Source: Streptomyces pseudovenezuelae (lineage in GTDB: Bacteria; Actinomycetota; Actinomycetes; Streptomycetales; Streptomycetaceae). Taken from it: DNA of 64,000 nt. The stretch covers positions 1-64,000 of the forward strand of contig NZ_JARXVH010000020.1 of NCBI RefSeq assembly GCF_029892565.1, read 5' to 3'. The translations under genes were made by a program, and so were the position numbers. Below the pieces are notes generated by a model, which worked only from the letters and a program-made list of their open reading frames with translations, was not told the DNA's origin and did no database searches. Shown piece by piece: positions 1 to 11,100 of this stretch (position 1 is its first letter; the number at the start of each line of letters is the position of its first letter).

Positions 1-3000
1 TTGTTGGATCATCAGCATCTTGGGCTGAGTGAGATCCAGCGGTTGGTGGGGCCCGGGGCGGGCTTTGACACTCTGCTGGCGTTCGAGAATTTCCCGGGTG
101 ATCCGGATGTGGGGTCGTCGCTGGACTCGGTGGTGGTCACGGGTGCGGGGATGCGGGAGTCGACCAACTTCGTGCTGGCGCTCGGGGTGGATCCGGCAGG
201 ACTGAAACTGCGGCTGGACTACCGGCCTGATCTGTTCGACAAGCGGCAGGCCGAGCAGGTCGTGCGACGACTGGTGCGCGTGCTGGAACAGATCGCAGCC
301 GACCCGCAGATGCGGCTCAGTCAGATCGACGTACTCGACGCCGACGAGCGGACGCGGGTGATCGAGGAGTGGAACGGTCCTGCCCGGCCAATGTCAGTGG
401 CTTCGTGGCTGGAACTGTTCGACGACTGGGCTGGTTCGACGCCGAGTGCCGTAGCGCTGCGGTGCGGTTCCGAGACGGTGTCGTACACGGCGTTGCGTGA
501 GCGGTCGAATCAACTGGCGCGGTATTTGCGTCGCGCGGGTGTGGGTGTGGAGTCGCGGGTTGGACTGAGGTTGCCCCGCGGCGTCGACACGGTCGTGGCG
601 ATGCTGGGTGTGTGGCGGGCCGGGGCGGCGTATGTGCCGCTGGATCCGGAGTATCCGGCGGATCGGCTGGCGTTCATGACCGCCGACAGTGGTGCGGAGT
701 TGGTGATCGACGAGGCTTGGTTGTCCGATGCCCGCGAGGGCATCGCTGCCGAGTCGGCGGAGTCGTTGGGTGTGGTGTTGGATCCGGATCGTCTGGCGTA
801 TGTGATTTATACGTCGGGGTCGACGGGTCGGCCGAAGGGCGTGGCGGTCGCGCATCGCGGTCTGGCGAACCTGGTGGCTGCGATGGGTCCGATCCTTGGC
901 GCCGGGCCGGGCGAAACGACCCTGCAGTTCGCGTCGTTCAGCTTCGACGCATCCGTGCTTGACGTGACCGCCACGTTGGCCAACGGCGGCACGCTGGCGA
1001 TCGCGACCAGCGCGGAGCGTACGGACCCGCTGGCGCTCGCGGAGATGATCCGCAGCACTGGGGTGAGTGTGGCGAGTGTGGTGCCGTCGCTGTTGGGTGT
1101 GTTGGATCCGGAGTCGGTGCCTGGTGTGCGGAATTGGGTGCTGGGCGCGGAACGCCTCAGCGCCGACCTGGCGGCCCGCTGGCGGGCTCGGGCGGGGGTG
1201 TGGAACACCTACGGTCCGACCGAGGCGACGGTGATGACCACAGCGGTCGAGATCGCGCCGGGCATCACACCGGAGGACGCACCCCCGGCGATCGGCCGGC
1301 CGCTGCCCAACAGCCGGGTGTTCGTGCTGGATGAGTTCCTACGTCCGGCGCCGGTCGGCGCGGTAGGAGAGGTCTACCTAGCGGGTCCCGGTCTGGCCCG
1401 CGGCTACCTCGGTCGCGCGGACCTGACCGCGGAGCGGTTCGTGGCCTGCCCCTTCGACGCGGGCACCCGCATGTACCGGACCGGTGACCTGGCCCGGTGG
1501 ACGGACGGCGGATTGTTGCACTTCGCGGGCCGTGCCGACGAACAGGTGAAGGTACGCGGTTTCCGGATCGAGCTCGGTGAGGTCGAATCCGTCCTCGCCG
1601 CCCACCCGGACGTGGCCCAGGCCACCGTCCTGGTCCGTGAGGACCGGCTCATCGCATACGTGGTGTCTCGCAGTGAACCGTCGGTGATCCGGGAGTTCGC
1701 CGCCCAGCGGCTGCCCGAGTACATGGTCCCCTCCACGGTCGTGCTTCTCGACGAGCTGCCCCTCACCCCCAACGGCAAGGTCGACCAGTCTGCCCTGCCC
1801 GCTCCCGACACGGAACGAGGTGCGGGCCGGGCACCGTCGACCCCGGTCGAGGAAGTCCTGTGCGGCCTCTTCGCCGACGTACTGAGCGCTGAGGAAGTCG
1901 GTGTCGACGACGACTTCTTCACCTCGGGTGGCGACTCGATCATGTCGATGCAGCTGGCGTCGAGGGCGCGGCGTGCGGGGTGGGTGCTCTCTCCTCGGCA
2001 GGTGTTCGAGGAGCGGACCCCGGCGCGGTTGGCGCATGTGGTCGAGCCGGTCGGCGTCGGCGCCGGCGTGCAGGATGTGGGGACCGGCGAGGTCGGGTTC
2101 ACGCCGGTGATGAAGTCGGTGGGTGACACGGCGGCGAGCCCGGAATTCGCCCAGTGGATGGCCGTAGTAGCCCCACCGCAGCTCAGTTCGGAGGTGCTGT
2201 CGGCCGGGCTGTCCGCGGTGCTGGACGCACATGACATGTTGCGGGCCCGGCTGGTGCCCGATCGTGAGCGGCTGATCGTGGCCGAGCCCGGGTCGGTCGA
2301 TGTGACGGCGTTGGTGTCGCACGTGGACGCGGCCGGACAAGACAGCGCTGAGCTGGATCACACCGTCATCGTGGCGGCACAGGCAGCGGTTGGCCGGCTG
2401 GATCCGGCGGCCGGTGTGATGCTGCAGGCGGTCTGGGTCGACGCGGGACCTGATGCACCGGGCCGGTTGTTGTTGGTGGTGCATCACTTGGTCGTGGACG
2501 GTGTGTCCTGGCGGATCCTTGTCCCGGACCTGGGCGCGGCCTGCGAAGCGGTGATCGCCGGACGGACCCCCGTGCTGGACGCGACGGGTACGTCCTTCCG
2601 GCGATGGTCCGGCCTCCTCGCCGAGGAAGCCGTAAGTGAACGGCGTACGGCGGAGCTGGGGGAGTGGAAGCGTCTCGTGACCGGCCGCGAGCCGTTGCTG
2701 GGCCGGCGGCAGCTGGACCCGGCCCGGGACACGGTGGCGGTGTTGCGGCGGCGTGAGTGGCGGTTGCCCGCGGAGGTGGCCGAGACGCTCGTGGGGCCTA
2801 CCGCGGCGGCGTTCCACTGTGGCGTGCACGAAGTACTGCTCGCGACGCTGGCGGGAGCGGTGGCCGCCTGCCGTCCGGAGTACGCCACCGGAATCCTCGT
2901 GGACGTGGAGGGCCACGGACGCGAGGCGGTGGCCGAGGGAGTGGATCTGTCGCGGACGGTGGGCTGGTTCACCAGCGTGCACCCGGTGCGGCTGGCCGCG

Positions 3001-6000
3001 GGCGGGACGCACCTGGACCTGAACCTGGACCAGGCGAGGGCCGGGGGCCCTGCGGCCGGTGCGCTGCTCAAGGCCGTGAAGGAGCAGTTGCAGAACGTGC
3101 CTGCGGATGGCCTGGGCTACGGACTGCTGCGTCACCTCAACGCCGAGACCGGCCCCGTGCTGGCGGCGTTGCCCGCCCCACAGATCGGCTTCAACTACCT
3201 GGGCCGGTTCTCCGCCGACCCCGCTGGCGACTCCAGCGGCGCCTGGGAGCCGGCAACCGAGTCGGGGCCAGTAGGCGCGGCCGCCCCGCACGCACCCGCC
3301 GCACATGTCCTGGATGCCGGAGCGGTGGTACAAGACACCCAGGCCGGGCCCGAGTTGACGCTCTCGTTGGCCTGGCCCAGCACCCTCATTGAGGACGCCG
3401 ATGCGGAGCAACTCGGGCTGATCTGGCTCGAGATGCTGGCCGGGCTCGCCACCCACACCGCCGCCGACCCCGGTGCCGGTGGCCACACCCCCTCCGACTT
3501 CCCCCTCCTCGCGCTCACCCAGGACATCGTCCAGGAACTCGAGGCGGCGGTCCCGGACCTGGTTGACGTATGGCCGCTGTCGCCGCTCCAGCAGGGGCTG
3601 CTCTTCCACACCACCCTCGCCGAGCAGGGACCCGACGTGTACGAGGGCCAGCGGGCGCTGCTGCTGACCGGGCCCCTGGACGCGGCGCGGTTGCGCGGAG
3701 CGTGGCAGGCCGTCGTGGCTCGACACCCCGTTCTGCGGGCGGGATTCCACCAGGGCGTCGCGGACGAGGCCGTGCAGGTGATCGCCGGGCACGTCACGGT
3801 GCCGTGGCGGGAGGCCGACGTGAGCGGGCTGCCGGTGGCGCGGGCGGACGCCGAGGTGGAGCGGCTGTGCGCGGCGGAGATGGCGGAGCGGTTCGACCTG
3901 ACCGAGCCGCCGCTGCTGCGCGTCCTGCTGATCCGACTCGGCGCGGACCGGTACCGCATGGTGGTGACGACCCACCACGTTGTCGTGGACGGCTGGTCGC
4001 TGCCGGTCCTGTTCGACGAGTTGTCGGCCGCCTACGCGGCGGACAGCGATGCGCGTGCCCTGCCGCCCGCGACGTCCTACAGGGAGTATCTGTCCTGGCT
4101 GGGCCGTCAGGACAAGGAAGCGGCGCGCGCCATGTGGCGAGCCGAACTGGCCGATGCCGAGGGGCCCTCGCGGGTGGCGGCGGAGTCCACACAGGCACCG
4201 GCGCGGCCGGTGCCGCTGGAGTTCGAGTGCTCCGGCGAGCTGACGAACGGACTCGCCGACCTGGCGCGTACCCATGGCCTGACCATGAACACGGTGGTCC
4301 AGGGGGCGTGGGCACTGTTGCTCGCGCGGATGAGCGGGCGTACCGACGTGGTGTTCGGCAGTACGGTGGCCGGGCGGCCCGCGGACGTGCCGGGCCTCGA
4401 CACCGCGGTTGGTCTGTTCATCAACACCCTCCCGGTGCGGGTCCGTCTGGACCCGGCGCAGTCGGCCGTGGACATGCTCACCGACCTGCAACGGCGTCAG
4501 GTCGCGACGATGGGCCATCAGCATCTGGGCCTGGCGGAGATCCAGCGGACGGTCGGTTCCGGCGCGGAGTTCGACACGCTGGTGGTCTACGAGAACTACC
4601 CCCGTACTACCGAGGACTCCGTCGGGGACCCCGCCGGCGCCCTGTCCATCCGGCCGGACGGCAAGTCACAGGACGCGAGTCACTATGCGCTCGCCCTCAT
4701 CATGGCTCCGGGAGACCGGCTGGCCGGCGAGATCGTCTATCGCCCCGACCTGTTCACCCATGACTGGGCGGCGCGGCAGCAGGCGCGACTGCTGTGCGTC
4801 CTGGAGCAACTGGCGGCGGACGCCTCGGTCCCGGTGGGCCGGGTCAGTCTCCTGTCCGCGGACGAACGCGCACGACTGGAGGAGTGGAATGACACCGCTT
4901 GGCCGGTGGTCGCCGCCCCCCTCCCGGAACTGCTGCGACAGCAGGTGCGCCGGACCCCCGACGCTCCGGCGCTGACGTCCGCCCCGGACGGACGGACGCT
5001 GTCGTACACCGAGGTGGAAGCCGAGGCGGGCCGGCTGGCACGGCACCTGATCGCCACGGGCGGTGTGGGACCCGAGTGCCGGGTCGCGGTGGTCGCGGAG
5101 CGCTCGCTGACGACGGTGATGACGCTGCTCGCGGTGTCCATGGCCGGCGGTGCCTTCGTCCCCGTGGACCCGGGCTACCCGCCGGAACGGGTGGAGTACA
5201 TGCTGCGGGATTCCGACCCCGCCCTGGTGGTGTGCTCCGCGCGGTCACGTCACGTCGTGCCGGAGGAGTTCGCGGACCGCACGCTCGTCGTGGACGACCA
5301 AGCCGTCGTCGACGCCGTCGCAGGACGCCGGGCCGGTGCGATCGAGGACGCGGAACGCCTCGGGGCACTGGAGCCGGACCACGCGGCGTACGTCATCTAC
5401 ACCTCGGGCTCGACGGGCCGCCCCAAGGGCGTGGAGGTCCTGCACGCGGGACTCGCGAACCTCGCGCAGGCGCAGATCGAACGGTTCGCCGTCCACCCCG
5501 GCGCCCGGGTCCTGCAGTTCGCCTCGCTGAGCTTCGACGCGGCCGTGTCCGAGCTGTGCATGGCCCTGCTGTCCGGCGGCACCCTGGTCGTGGCCGGCGC
5601 GGAACAGTTGCCGCCGAACGTGACTCTGACCGAGGCCCTGAGCAGGACGCGGGCCACCCACGTCACCGTGCCGCCCAGCCTGCTGGCCGTCGCGGACACG
5701 CTGCCGGACACGCTGGAGACGGTCGCGGTGGCCGGCGAGGTGTGCCCGCCCGGAGTGGCGGAACGGTGGTCGTCGGGGCGGAGGCTCGTGAACGCCTACG
5801 GGCCGACGGAGGCGACCGTGTGCGCCGCGATGAGCCCACCGCTGTCCGTGGGTGGCGAGGACACGGTGCCCATCGGGCGGCCGATGACGAACGTGCGGGT
5901 CTTCGTCCTCGACGCCTTCCTGCAACCCGTGCCCGCCGGGGCCAGCGGCGAGCTGTACATCGCCGGCCCGGGCCTGGCCCGCGGCTACGCCGGACGACCG

Positions 6001-8184
6001 GGCCTGTCGGCGGAACGGTTCGTGGCCTGCCCCTACGTCGAGGGCGCCCGCATGTACCGCTCGGGCGACCGCGCCCAGTGGACCCCGGAGGGACAACTCC
6101 TCTTCCAGGGCCGGGTGGACGAACAGGTGAAGATCCGCGGCTTCCGTATCGAGCCGGGGGAAGTGGAGTCGGTGATCGGCGCGCACTCCGGGGTCGCCCA
6201 CGTCACCGTCGTCGTGCGCGAGGAACAGCCGGGCGAGAAACGGCTCGTCGGCTACCTGGTCCCGGCGTCCGGCGAGACGCTCGACAGCGACGCGGTACGG
6301 GAGTTCGCCGCCGCCCGGCTTCCGGAGTACATGGTCCCGTCCGCGCTCGTCGTGCTGGACACACTGCCCCTGACGGTGAACGGCAAGGTCGACCGCGCCG
6401 CCCTGCCGGCGCCGGAGCGCGCCCCGGCGGGCGCGGGCCGTGCCCCGGTGAGCCCGGCGGAGGAGGCGTTGTGCGGCCTCTTCGCCGAGGTGCTCGGGGT
6501 GGACGAGGTGGGCGTCGACGACGACTTCTTCGTTCTGGGCGGCGACTCGATCATGTCCATGCAACTGGCCTCCCGGGCGCGGCGCGAGGGATGGGTGATC
6601 ACACCGCGCCAGGTGTTCGAGGAGCGGACCCCGCAGAGGCTGACGCTGGTCGTTCAGAAACGGGCCGAACGGGCGCCAGCCGGGGGAGTGTCCGGCGTGG
6701 GCGAGGTGGCGTTCACGCCGGTGATGAAGTCGGTGGGTGACGCGGCGGCGCGTTCGGGTTTCGCGCAGTGGATGGTGGTCGGTGCTCCGGCGCGGTTCGG
6801 GCTGGATGTGCTGTCGGCCGGGGTGCGGGTGCTGCTGGACACGCACGACATGCTGCGGGCCCGGTTGGTGCCCGATCGTGAGCGGCTGATCGTGGCCGAG
6901 CCCGGGTCGGTCGATGTGACGGCGTTGGTGTCGCGCGTGGACGCGGCCGGATATGACAGCGCTGAGCTGGATCACGCCGTAGCTGTGGCTGCACAGGCGG
7001 CGGTTGGCCGGCTGGATCCGGCGGCCGGTGTGATGCTGCAGGCGGTCTGGGTCGATGCGGGAGCCGATGTACCGGGCCGGCTGTTGCTCGTGGCGCATCA
7101 CTTGATCGTGGACGGTGTGTCCTGGCGGATCCTGCTTCCCGATCTGCGTGCGGCCTGCGAGGCGGTGGCAGCGGGGCGTCGGCCTGCGCTGGACGCGGCG
7201 GGTACGTCCTTCCGGCGGTGGTCGCAGATGCTGGCCGAGGAAGCCGTCAGTGAACGGCGCACGGGGGAGCTGGGGGAGTGGAAGCGTCTCTTGGCCGGGC
7301 GTGAGCCGTTGCTGGGTCGGCGGCAGCTGGACCCGGCCCGGGACACGGTGGCGGTGTTGCGGCGGCATGAGTGGCGGCTGCCCACGGAGGTGGCCGAGAC
7401 GCTCGTAGGACGAACTGCGGCGCTGTTCCACTGCGGTGTGCACGAAGTGCTGCTCGCGACGCTGGCGGGAGCGGTGGCCGCCTGGCGGCCCGGCCCCGGC
7501 GACGACGTGCTCGTGGAACTGGAGGGCCACGGGCGGGAATCGGTGGCCGACGGGGTTGATCTGTCGCGGACGGTGGGCTGGTTCACCAGCGTGCACCCGG
7601 TGCGGCTGGCCGCGGGTGGGACGGACCTGGATCAGGCGGGGGCCGGGGGTCCCGCGGCAGGTGCGCTGCTCAAGGCCGTGAAGGAGCAGTTGCAGATGGT
7701 GCCTGCGGATGGCTTGGGCTACGGACTGCTGCGTCACCTCAACGCCGAGACCGGCCCCGTACTGGCGGCGTTGCCCGTCCCGCAGATCGGCTTCAACTAC
7801 CTGGGCCGGTTCACCGCAGGCTCCGCCGATGACGCCAGCGGAGCCTGGGAGCCGGCATCCGAGGCGGGGCCGGGCGGTGCCGCAGATCCGGAGGCTCCCG
7901 TCCTGCACCTGCTGGACGCCGGAGCGGTGGTGCAGGACACCCCGACGGGGCCGGAGCTGACGGTCTCGCTGGCGTGGCCCGGCACCCTCGTCGAGGACGC
8001 CGACGGGGAGCAACTCGGCCTGATCTGGCTGGAGATGTTGGCCGGGCTCGCCGCCCACACCGCCGCCGATCCCGGCGCCGGTGGCCACACCCCCTCCGAC
8101 TTCCCCCTCCTCGCACTGACCCAGGACGAAGTCGAAGAGTTCGAAGCGATAGCTGCGGAACGAAAAGGTGGGCAGTCCCAGTGA
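1..8184 (+). CDS. Nonribosomal peptide synthetase, 5'-truncated by window edge; (C)-A-T-E-C-A-T-E
   Basis: The reading frame is open from base 1, so the gene starts outside the window. Residues 1-125 are the end of a condensation (C) domain. A1 spans about 140-610 (YTSGSTG near 270, NTYGPTE near 402, NGKV near 591). T1 has GGDSI near 643. E1 follows, with HHLVVDGVSW near 828, EGHGR, and FNYLGRF near 1060. C2 has HHVVVDGWS near 1325, as expected for a D-specific C domain after an epimerase. A2 has YTSGSTG near 1800 and NAYGPTE near 1931. T2 is near 2180 and E2 near 2365-2600. By-eye pocket codes are DALSVGTVMK for A1 (no confident substrate) and DASTAAAVCK for A2 (Tyr-like). Both T domains carry the GGDSI form common before E domains. 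The gene ends with an E domain, so it should pass a D-configured intermediate to the next enzyme. Its TGA overlaps the GTG of the next NRPS. Confidence 0.95.
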   Translation: MLDHQHLGLSEIQRLVGPGAGFDTLLAFENFPGDPDVGSSLDSVVVTGAGMRESTNFVLALGVDPAGLKLRLDYRPDLFDKRQAEQVVRRLVRVLEQIAADPQMRLSQIDVLDADERTRVIEEWNGPARPMSVASWLELFDDWAGSTPSAVALRCGSETVSYTALRERSNQLARYLRRAGVGVESRVGLRLPRGVDTVVAMLGVWRAGAAYVPLDPEYPADRLAFMTADSGAELVIDEAWLSDAREGIAAESAESLGVVLDPDRLAYVIYTSGSTGRPKGVAVAHRGLANLVAAMGPILGAGPGETTLQFASFSFDASVLDVTATLANGGTLAIATSAERTDPLALAEMIRSTGVSVASVVPSLLGVLDPESVPGVRNWVLGAERLSADLAARWRARAGVWNTYGPTEATVMTTAVEIAPGITPEDAPPAIGRPLPNSRVFVLDEFLRPAPVGAVGEVYLAGPGLARGYLGRADLTAERFVACPFDAGTRMYRTGDLARWTDGGLLHFAGRADEQVKVRGFRIELGEVESVLAAHPDVAQATVLVREDRLIAYVVSRSEPSVIREFAAQRLPEYMVPSTVVLLDELPLTPNGKVDQSALPAPDTERGAGRAPSTPVEEVLCGLFADVLSAEEVGVDDDFFTSGGDSIMSMQLASRARRAGWVLSPRQVFEERTPARLAHVVEPVGVGAGVQDVGTGEVGFTPVMKSVGDTAASPEFAQWMAVVAPPQLSSEVLSAGLSAVLDAHDMLRARLVPDRERLIVAEPGSVDVTALVSHVDAAGQDSAELDHTVIVAAQAAVGRLDPAAGVMLQAVWVDAGPDAPGRLLLVVHHLVVDGVSWRILVPDLGAACEAVIAGRTPVLDATGTSFRRWSGLLAEEAVSERRTAELGEWKRLVTGREPLLGRRQLDPARDTVAVLRRREWRLPAEVAETLVGPTAAAFHCGVHEVLLATLAGAVAACRPEYATGILVDVEGHGREAVAEGVDLSRTVGWFTSVHPVRLAAGGTHLDLNLDQARAGGPAAGALLKAVKEQLQNVPADGLGYGLLRHLNAETGPVLAALPAPQIGFNYLGRFSADPAGDSSGAWEPATESGPVGAAAPHAPAAHVLDAGAVVQDTQAGPELTLSLAWPSTLIEDADAEQLGLIWLEMLAGLATHTAADPGAGGHTPSDFPLLALTQDIVQELEAAVPDLVDVWPLSPLQQGLLFHTTLAEQGPDVYEGQRALLLTGPLDAARLRGAWQAVVARHPVLRAGFHQGVADEAVQVIAGHVTVPWREADVSGLPVARADAEVERLCAAEMAERFDLTEPPLLRVLLIRLGADRYRMVVTTHHVVVDGWSLPVLFDELSAAYAADSDARALPPATSYREYLSWLGRQDKEAARAMWRAELADAEGPSRVAAESTQAPARPVPLEFECSGELTNGLADLARTHGLTMNTVVQGAWALLLARMSGRTDVVFGSTVAGRPADVPGLDTAVGLFINTLPVRVRLDPAQSAVDMLTDLQRRQVATMGHQHLGLAEIQRTVGSGAEFDTLVVYENYPRTTEDSVGDPAGALSIRPDGKSQDASHYALALIMAPGDRLAGEIVYRPDLFTHDWAARQQARLLCVLEQLAADASVPVGRVSLLSADERARLEEWNDTAWPVVAAPLPELLRQQVRRTPDAPALTSAPDGRTLSYTEVEAEAGRLARHLIATGGVGPECRVAVVAERSLTTVMTLLAVSMAGGAFVPVDPGYPPERVEYMLRDSDPALVVCSARSRHVVPEEFADRTLVVDDQAVVDAVAGRRAGAIEDAERLGALEPDHAAYVIYTSGSTGRPKGVEVLHAGLANLAQAQIERFAVHPGARVLQFASLSFDAAVSELCMALLSGGTLVVAGAEQLPPNVTLTEALSRTRATHVTVPPSLLAVADTLPDTLETVAVAGEVCPPGVAERWSSGRRLVNAYGPTEATVCAAMSPPLSVGGEDTVPIGRPMTNVRVFVLDAFLQPVPAGASGELYIAGPGLARGYAGRPGLSAERFVACPYVEGARMYRSGDRAQWTPEGQLLFQGRVDEQVKIRGFRIEPGEVESVIGAHSGVAHVTVVVREEQPGEKRLVGYLVPASGETLDSDAVREFAAARLPEYMVPSALVVLDTLPLTVNGKVDRAALPAPERAPAGAGRAPVSPAEEALCGLFAEVLGVDEVGVDDDFFVLGGDSIMSMQLASRARREGWVITPRQVFEERTPQRLTLVVQKRAERAPAGGVSGVGEVAFTPVMKSVGDAAARSGFAQWMVVGAPARFGLDVLSAGVRVLLDTHDMLRARLVPDRERLIVAEPGSVDVTALVSRVDAAGYDSAELDHAVAVAAQAAVGRLDPAAGVMLQAVWVDAGADVPGRLLLVAHHLIVDGVSWRILLPDLRAACEAVAAGRRPALDAAGTSFRRWSQMLAEEAVSERRTGELGEWKRLLAGREPLLGRRQLDPARDTVAVLRRHEWRLPTEVAETLVGRTAALFHCGVHEVLLATLAGAVAAWRPGPGDDVLVELEGHGRESVADGVDLSRTVGWFTSVHPVRLAAGGTDLDQAGAGGPAAGALLKAVKEQLQMVPADGLGYGLLRHLNAETGPVLAALPVPQIGFNYLGRFTAGSADDASGAWEPASEAGPGGAADPEAPVLHLLDAGAVVQDTPTGPELTVSLAWPGTLVEDADGEQLGLIWLEMLAGLAAHTAADPGAGGHTPSDFPLLALTQDEVEEFEAIAAERKGGQSQ

Positions 8185-11100
8185 AGAAGCCGAGTCCGGT
8201 CAAAGCGGCACCTCTCGCGGAGGTCTGGCCGCTGTCGCCGCTTCAGGAGGGGCTGCTCTTCCACACCTCCTTCGACGCCGGGGGCCCCGACGTCTACGCC
8301 CTGCAGACCGTCATCTCCGTCGACGGACCGCTGGACCCCGAGCGCTTCCGGGCCTCCTGGCAGGCACTGCTGAACCGGCACGCGGCCCTGCGCGCCAGCT
8401 TCCACCAGCGGAAGTCCGGTGCGCCGGTCCAGCTCATCGCCCACGAGGTGGAACTGCCCTGGCAGGAGACCGACCTGTCGGGCCTGGCAGACGCCGAGAG
8501 GATGGCCGAAGCGGCGGAGCTGGCCGCACGCGAGCGGACCCACCGGCTGGACTTGTCCGTCGCCCCCATGCTCCGGCTACTGCTGATCCGGCTCACCGAG
8601 GAACGCCACCAGCTCGTCATGACGACACATCACATTCTCCTGGACGGCTGGTCGATGCCCGTGCTGCTCGATGAGCTGGCCGAGATCTACGCGGCCGGCG
8701 GCGACGCCCGCACGCTCCCGCCCGCCGCCGCGTACCGCGACTACCTGGCCTGGCTGAGCCGCCAGGACAAGGACGCGGCACGCGCCGCCTGGCAACGCGA
8801 AATGGCTGGTACGGACGAGCCGACACTGGTGGCCGCCGAGGCCCGAGGGCGCGCCGCAGTGCTGCCGCGGGAGTACACGCTGGAGCTGTCAGAGGCGGCC
8901 ACCGGCACCCTCACCGACCTGGCCCGGGAACACGGCCTGACCGTCAACACGGTGGTGCAGGGCGCCTGGGCGCTGGTCCTCGCTCGCCTCACCCGGCGCG
9001 ACGACGTGGTGTTCGGAGCGACGGTGGCAGGCCGTCCACCGGAACTGCCGGGTGTGGAGACCATGGTCGGCCTCCTGATCAACACGCTCCCGGTACGGGT
9101 CCGCCTCCAGCCCGAGCAGCCGGTGCTGGACATGCTCCGCGCACTCCAGGAACGCCAGACCGCGCTGCTGGCCCACCAACACCTCGGGCTGGCGGAGGTG
9201 CAGCGGGTGGCCGGGCCTGGCGCGGGCTTCGACACACTGATGGTGTACGAAAGCTTTCCCCGGGCTCCCGAGAAGCCGGAACGCCCCGAGACGTACTCCA
9301 TATCCGGCGGCGCGACCCAGCAGGCGACCAACTACCCGCTGACCGTGGGCGTCACCCCGCACGACCGCCTGCGCATCGAGGTGGCCTACCGGCCCGACCT
9401 CTTCGACGAGCGGCAAGCCGCCGGCATCGGCCGTCGGCTGGTGCGGGTGCTGGAGCAGATCGCGGCCGACCCACAGGTACGGCTCAGCGGGATCGACGTA
9501 CTGGACGCCGATGAGCGGGCGTTGGTGGTCGAGGGGTGGAATGACACGGGACGTCCGGTCGGCTCGGCGACGGTGCCGGAGCTGTTCGCGGCATGCGCGG
9601 AGCGGACACCGGGGGCACCGGCGGTGCGGTGCGGTGCTGTGGAGTTGTCGTACGCGGAACTGGACGAGCGGTCGAATCGGCTCGCGCGGTTCTTGCGGAA
9701 GCACGGTGTGGTTGCCGAGACCCGGGTTGGACTGAGGCTGCCCCGCGGCGTCGACATGGTCGTGGCGATGCTGGGGGTGTGGCGGGCCGGGGCGGCGTAT
9801 GTGCCGCTGGATCCGGAGTACCCGGCTGACCGGCTGGCGTTCATGACCGCCGACAGTGGTGCGGTGTTGGTGATCGACGAGATCTGGTTGTCCGACGCGG
9901 ATGAGTTGATCGCCGCGGAGCCGGTGGAGCCACTGGGTGTGGTGTCGGACGCTGATCGTCTTGCGTATGTGATTTATACGTCGGGGTCGACGGGTCGGCC
10001 GAAGGGTGTGACGGTTGCGCATCGCGGTCTGGCGAACCTGGTGGCGGCGATGGGTCCGGTGCTGGGTGCGGGTCCGGGTGAAGTGACGTTGCAGTTCGCG
10101 TCGTTCAGCTTCGACGCGTCGGTGCTGGATGTGGCGGTGACGCTGTCTACCGGCGGGACGCTGGCGATCGCGACGAGTGAGGAGCGTACGGATCCGCTGG
10201 CGTTGGCGGAGATGATCCGCAGTTCCGGGGTGAGTGTGGCGAGTGTGGTGCCGTCGCTGTTGGGTGTGTTGGATCCGGAGTCGGTGCCTGGTGTGCGGAA
10301 TTGGGTGCTGGGTGCGGAGCGGCTCAGCGCAGATCTTGCGGCGCGGTGGCGGGCTCGGGCGGGGGTGTGGAACACCTACGGTCCGACCGAGGCGACGGTG
10401 ATGGCCACGGCGGTGGAGATCGCGCAGGGCATCACACCGGAGAGTGCACCGCCGGCGATCGGCCGGCCCTTGACGAACACACGAGTCTTCGTGCTGGACA
10501 GCTTCCTGCGCCCGGTGGCCCCGGACATGGTGGGTGAGGTGTATCTGGCCGGTCCCGGTCTGGCCCGGGGCTACCTGGGTCGTGCGGATCTGACGGCGGA
10601 GCGGTTCGTGGCCTGCCCCTTCGACGCGGGCACCCGCATGTACCGGACCGGTGACCTGGCCCGGTGGACGGACGACGGGCTGCTGCACTTCGTCGGCCGT
10701 GCCGACGAGCAGGTGAAGGTCCGCGGGTTCCGGATCGAGCTCGGTGAGGTGGAGTCCGTCCTCGCCGCCCACCCCGATATCACTCAAGCCACCGTCGTGG
10801 TCCGTGAGGACCGGCTCATCGCCTATGTGATGTCTCGCAGTGAACCGTCGGTGATCCGGGAGTTCGCCGCCGAGCGGCTGCCCGAGTACATGGTCCCGGC
10901 CACCGTCGTGCTTCTCGACGAGCTGCCCCTCACCCCCAACGGCAAGGTCGACCAGTCTGCCCTGCCCGCCCCCGACACGGAACGGGGTGCGGGCCGGGCC
11001 CCGGCGACCCCGGTGGAGGAGGCGTTGTGCGGCCTCTTCGCCGAGGTGCTCGCGGTGGACGAAGTGGGCGTCGACGACGACTTCTTCGTCATGGGCGGGG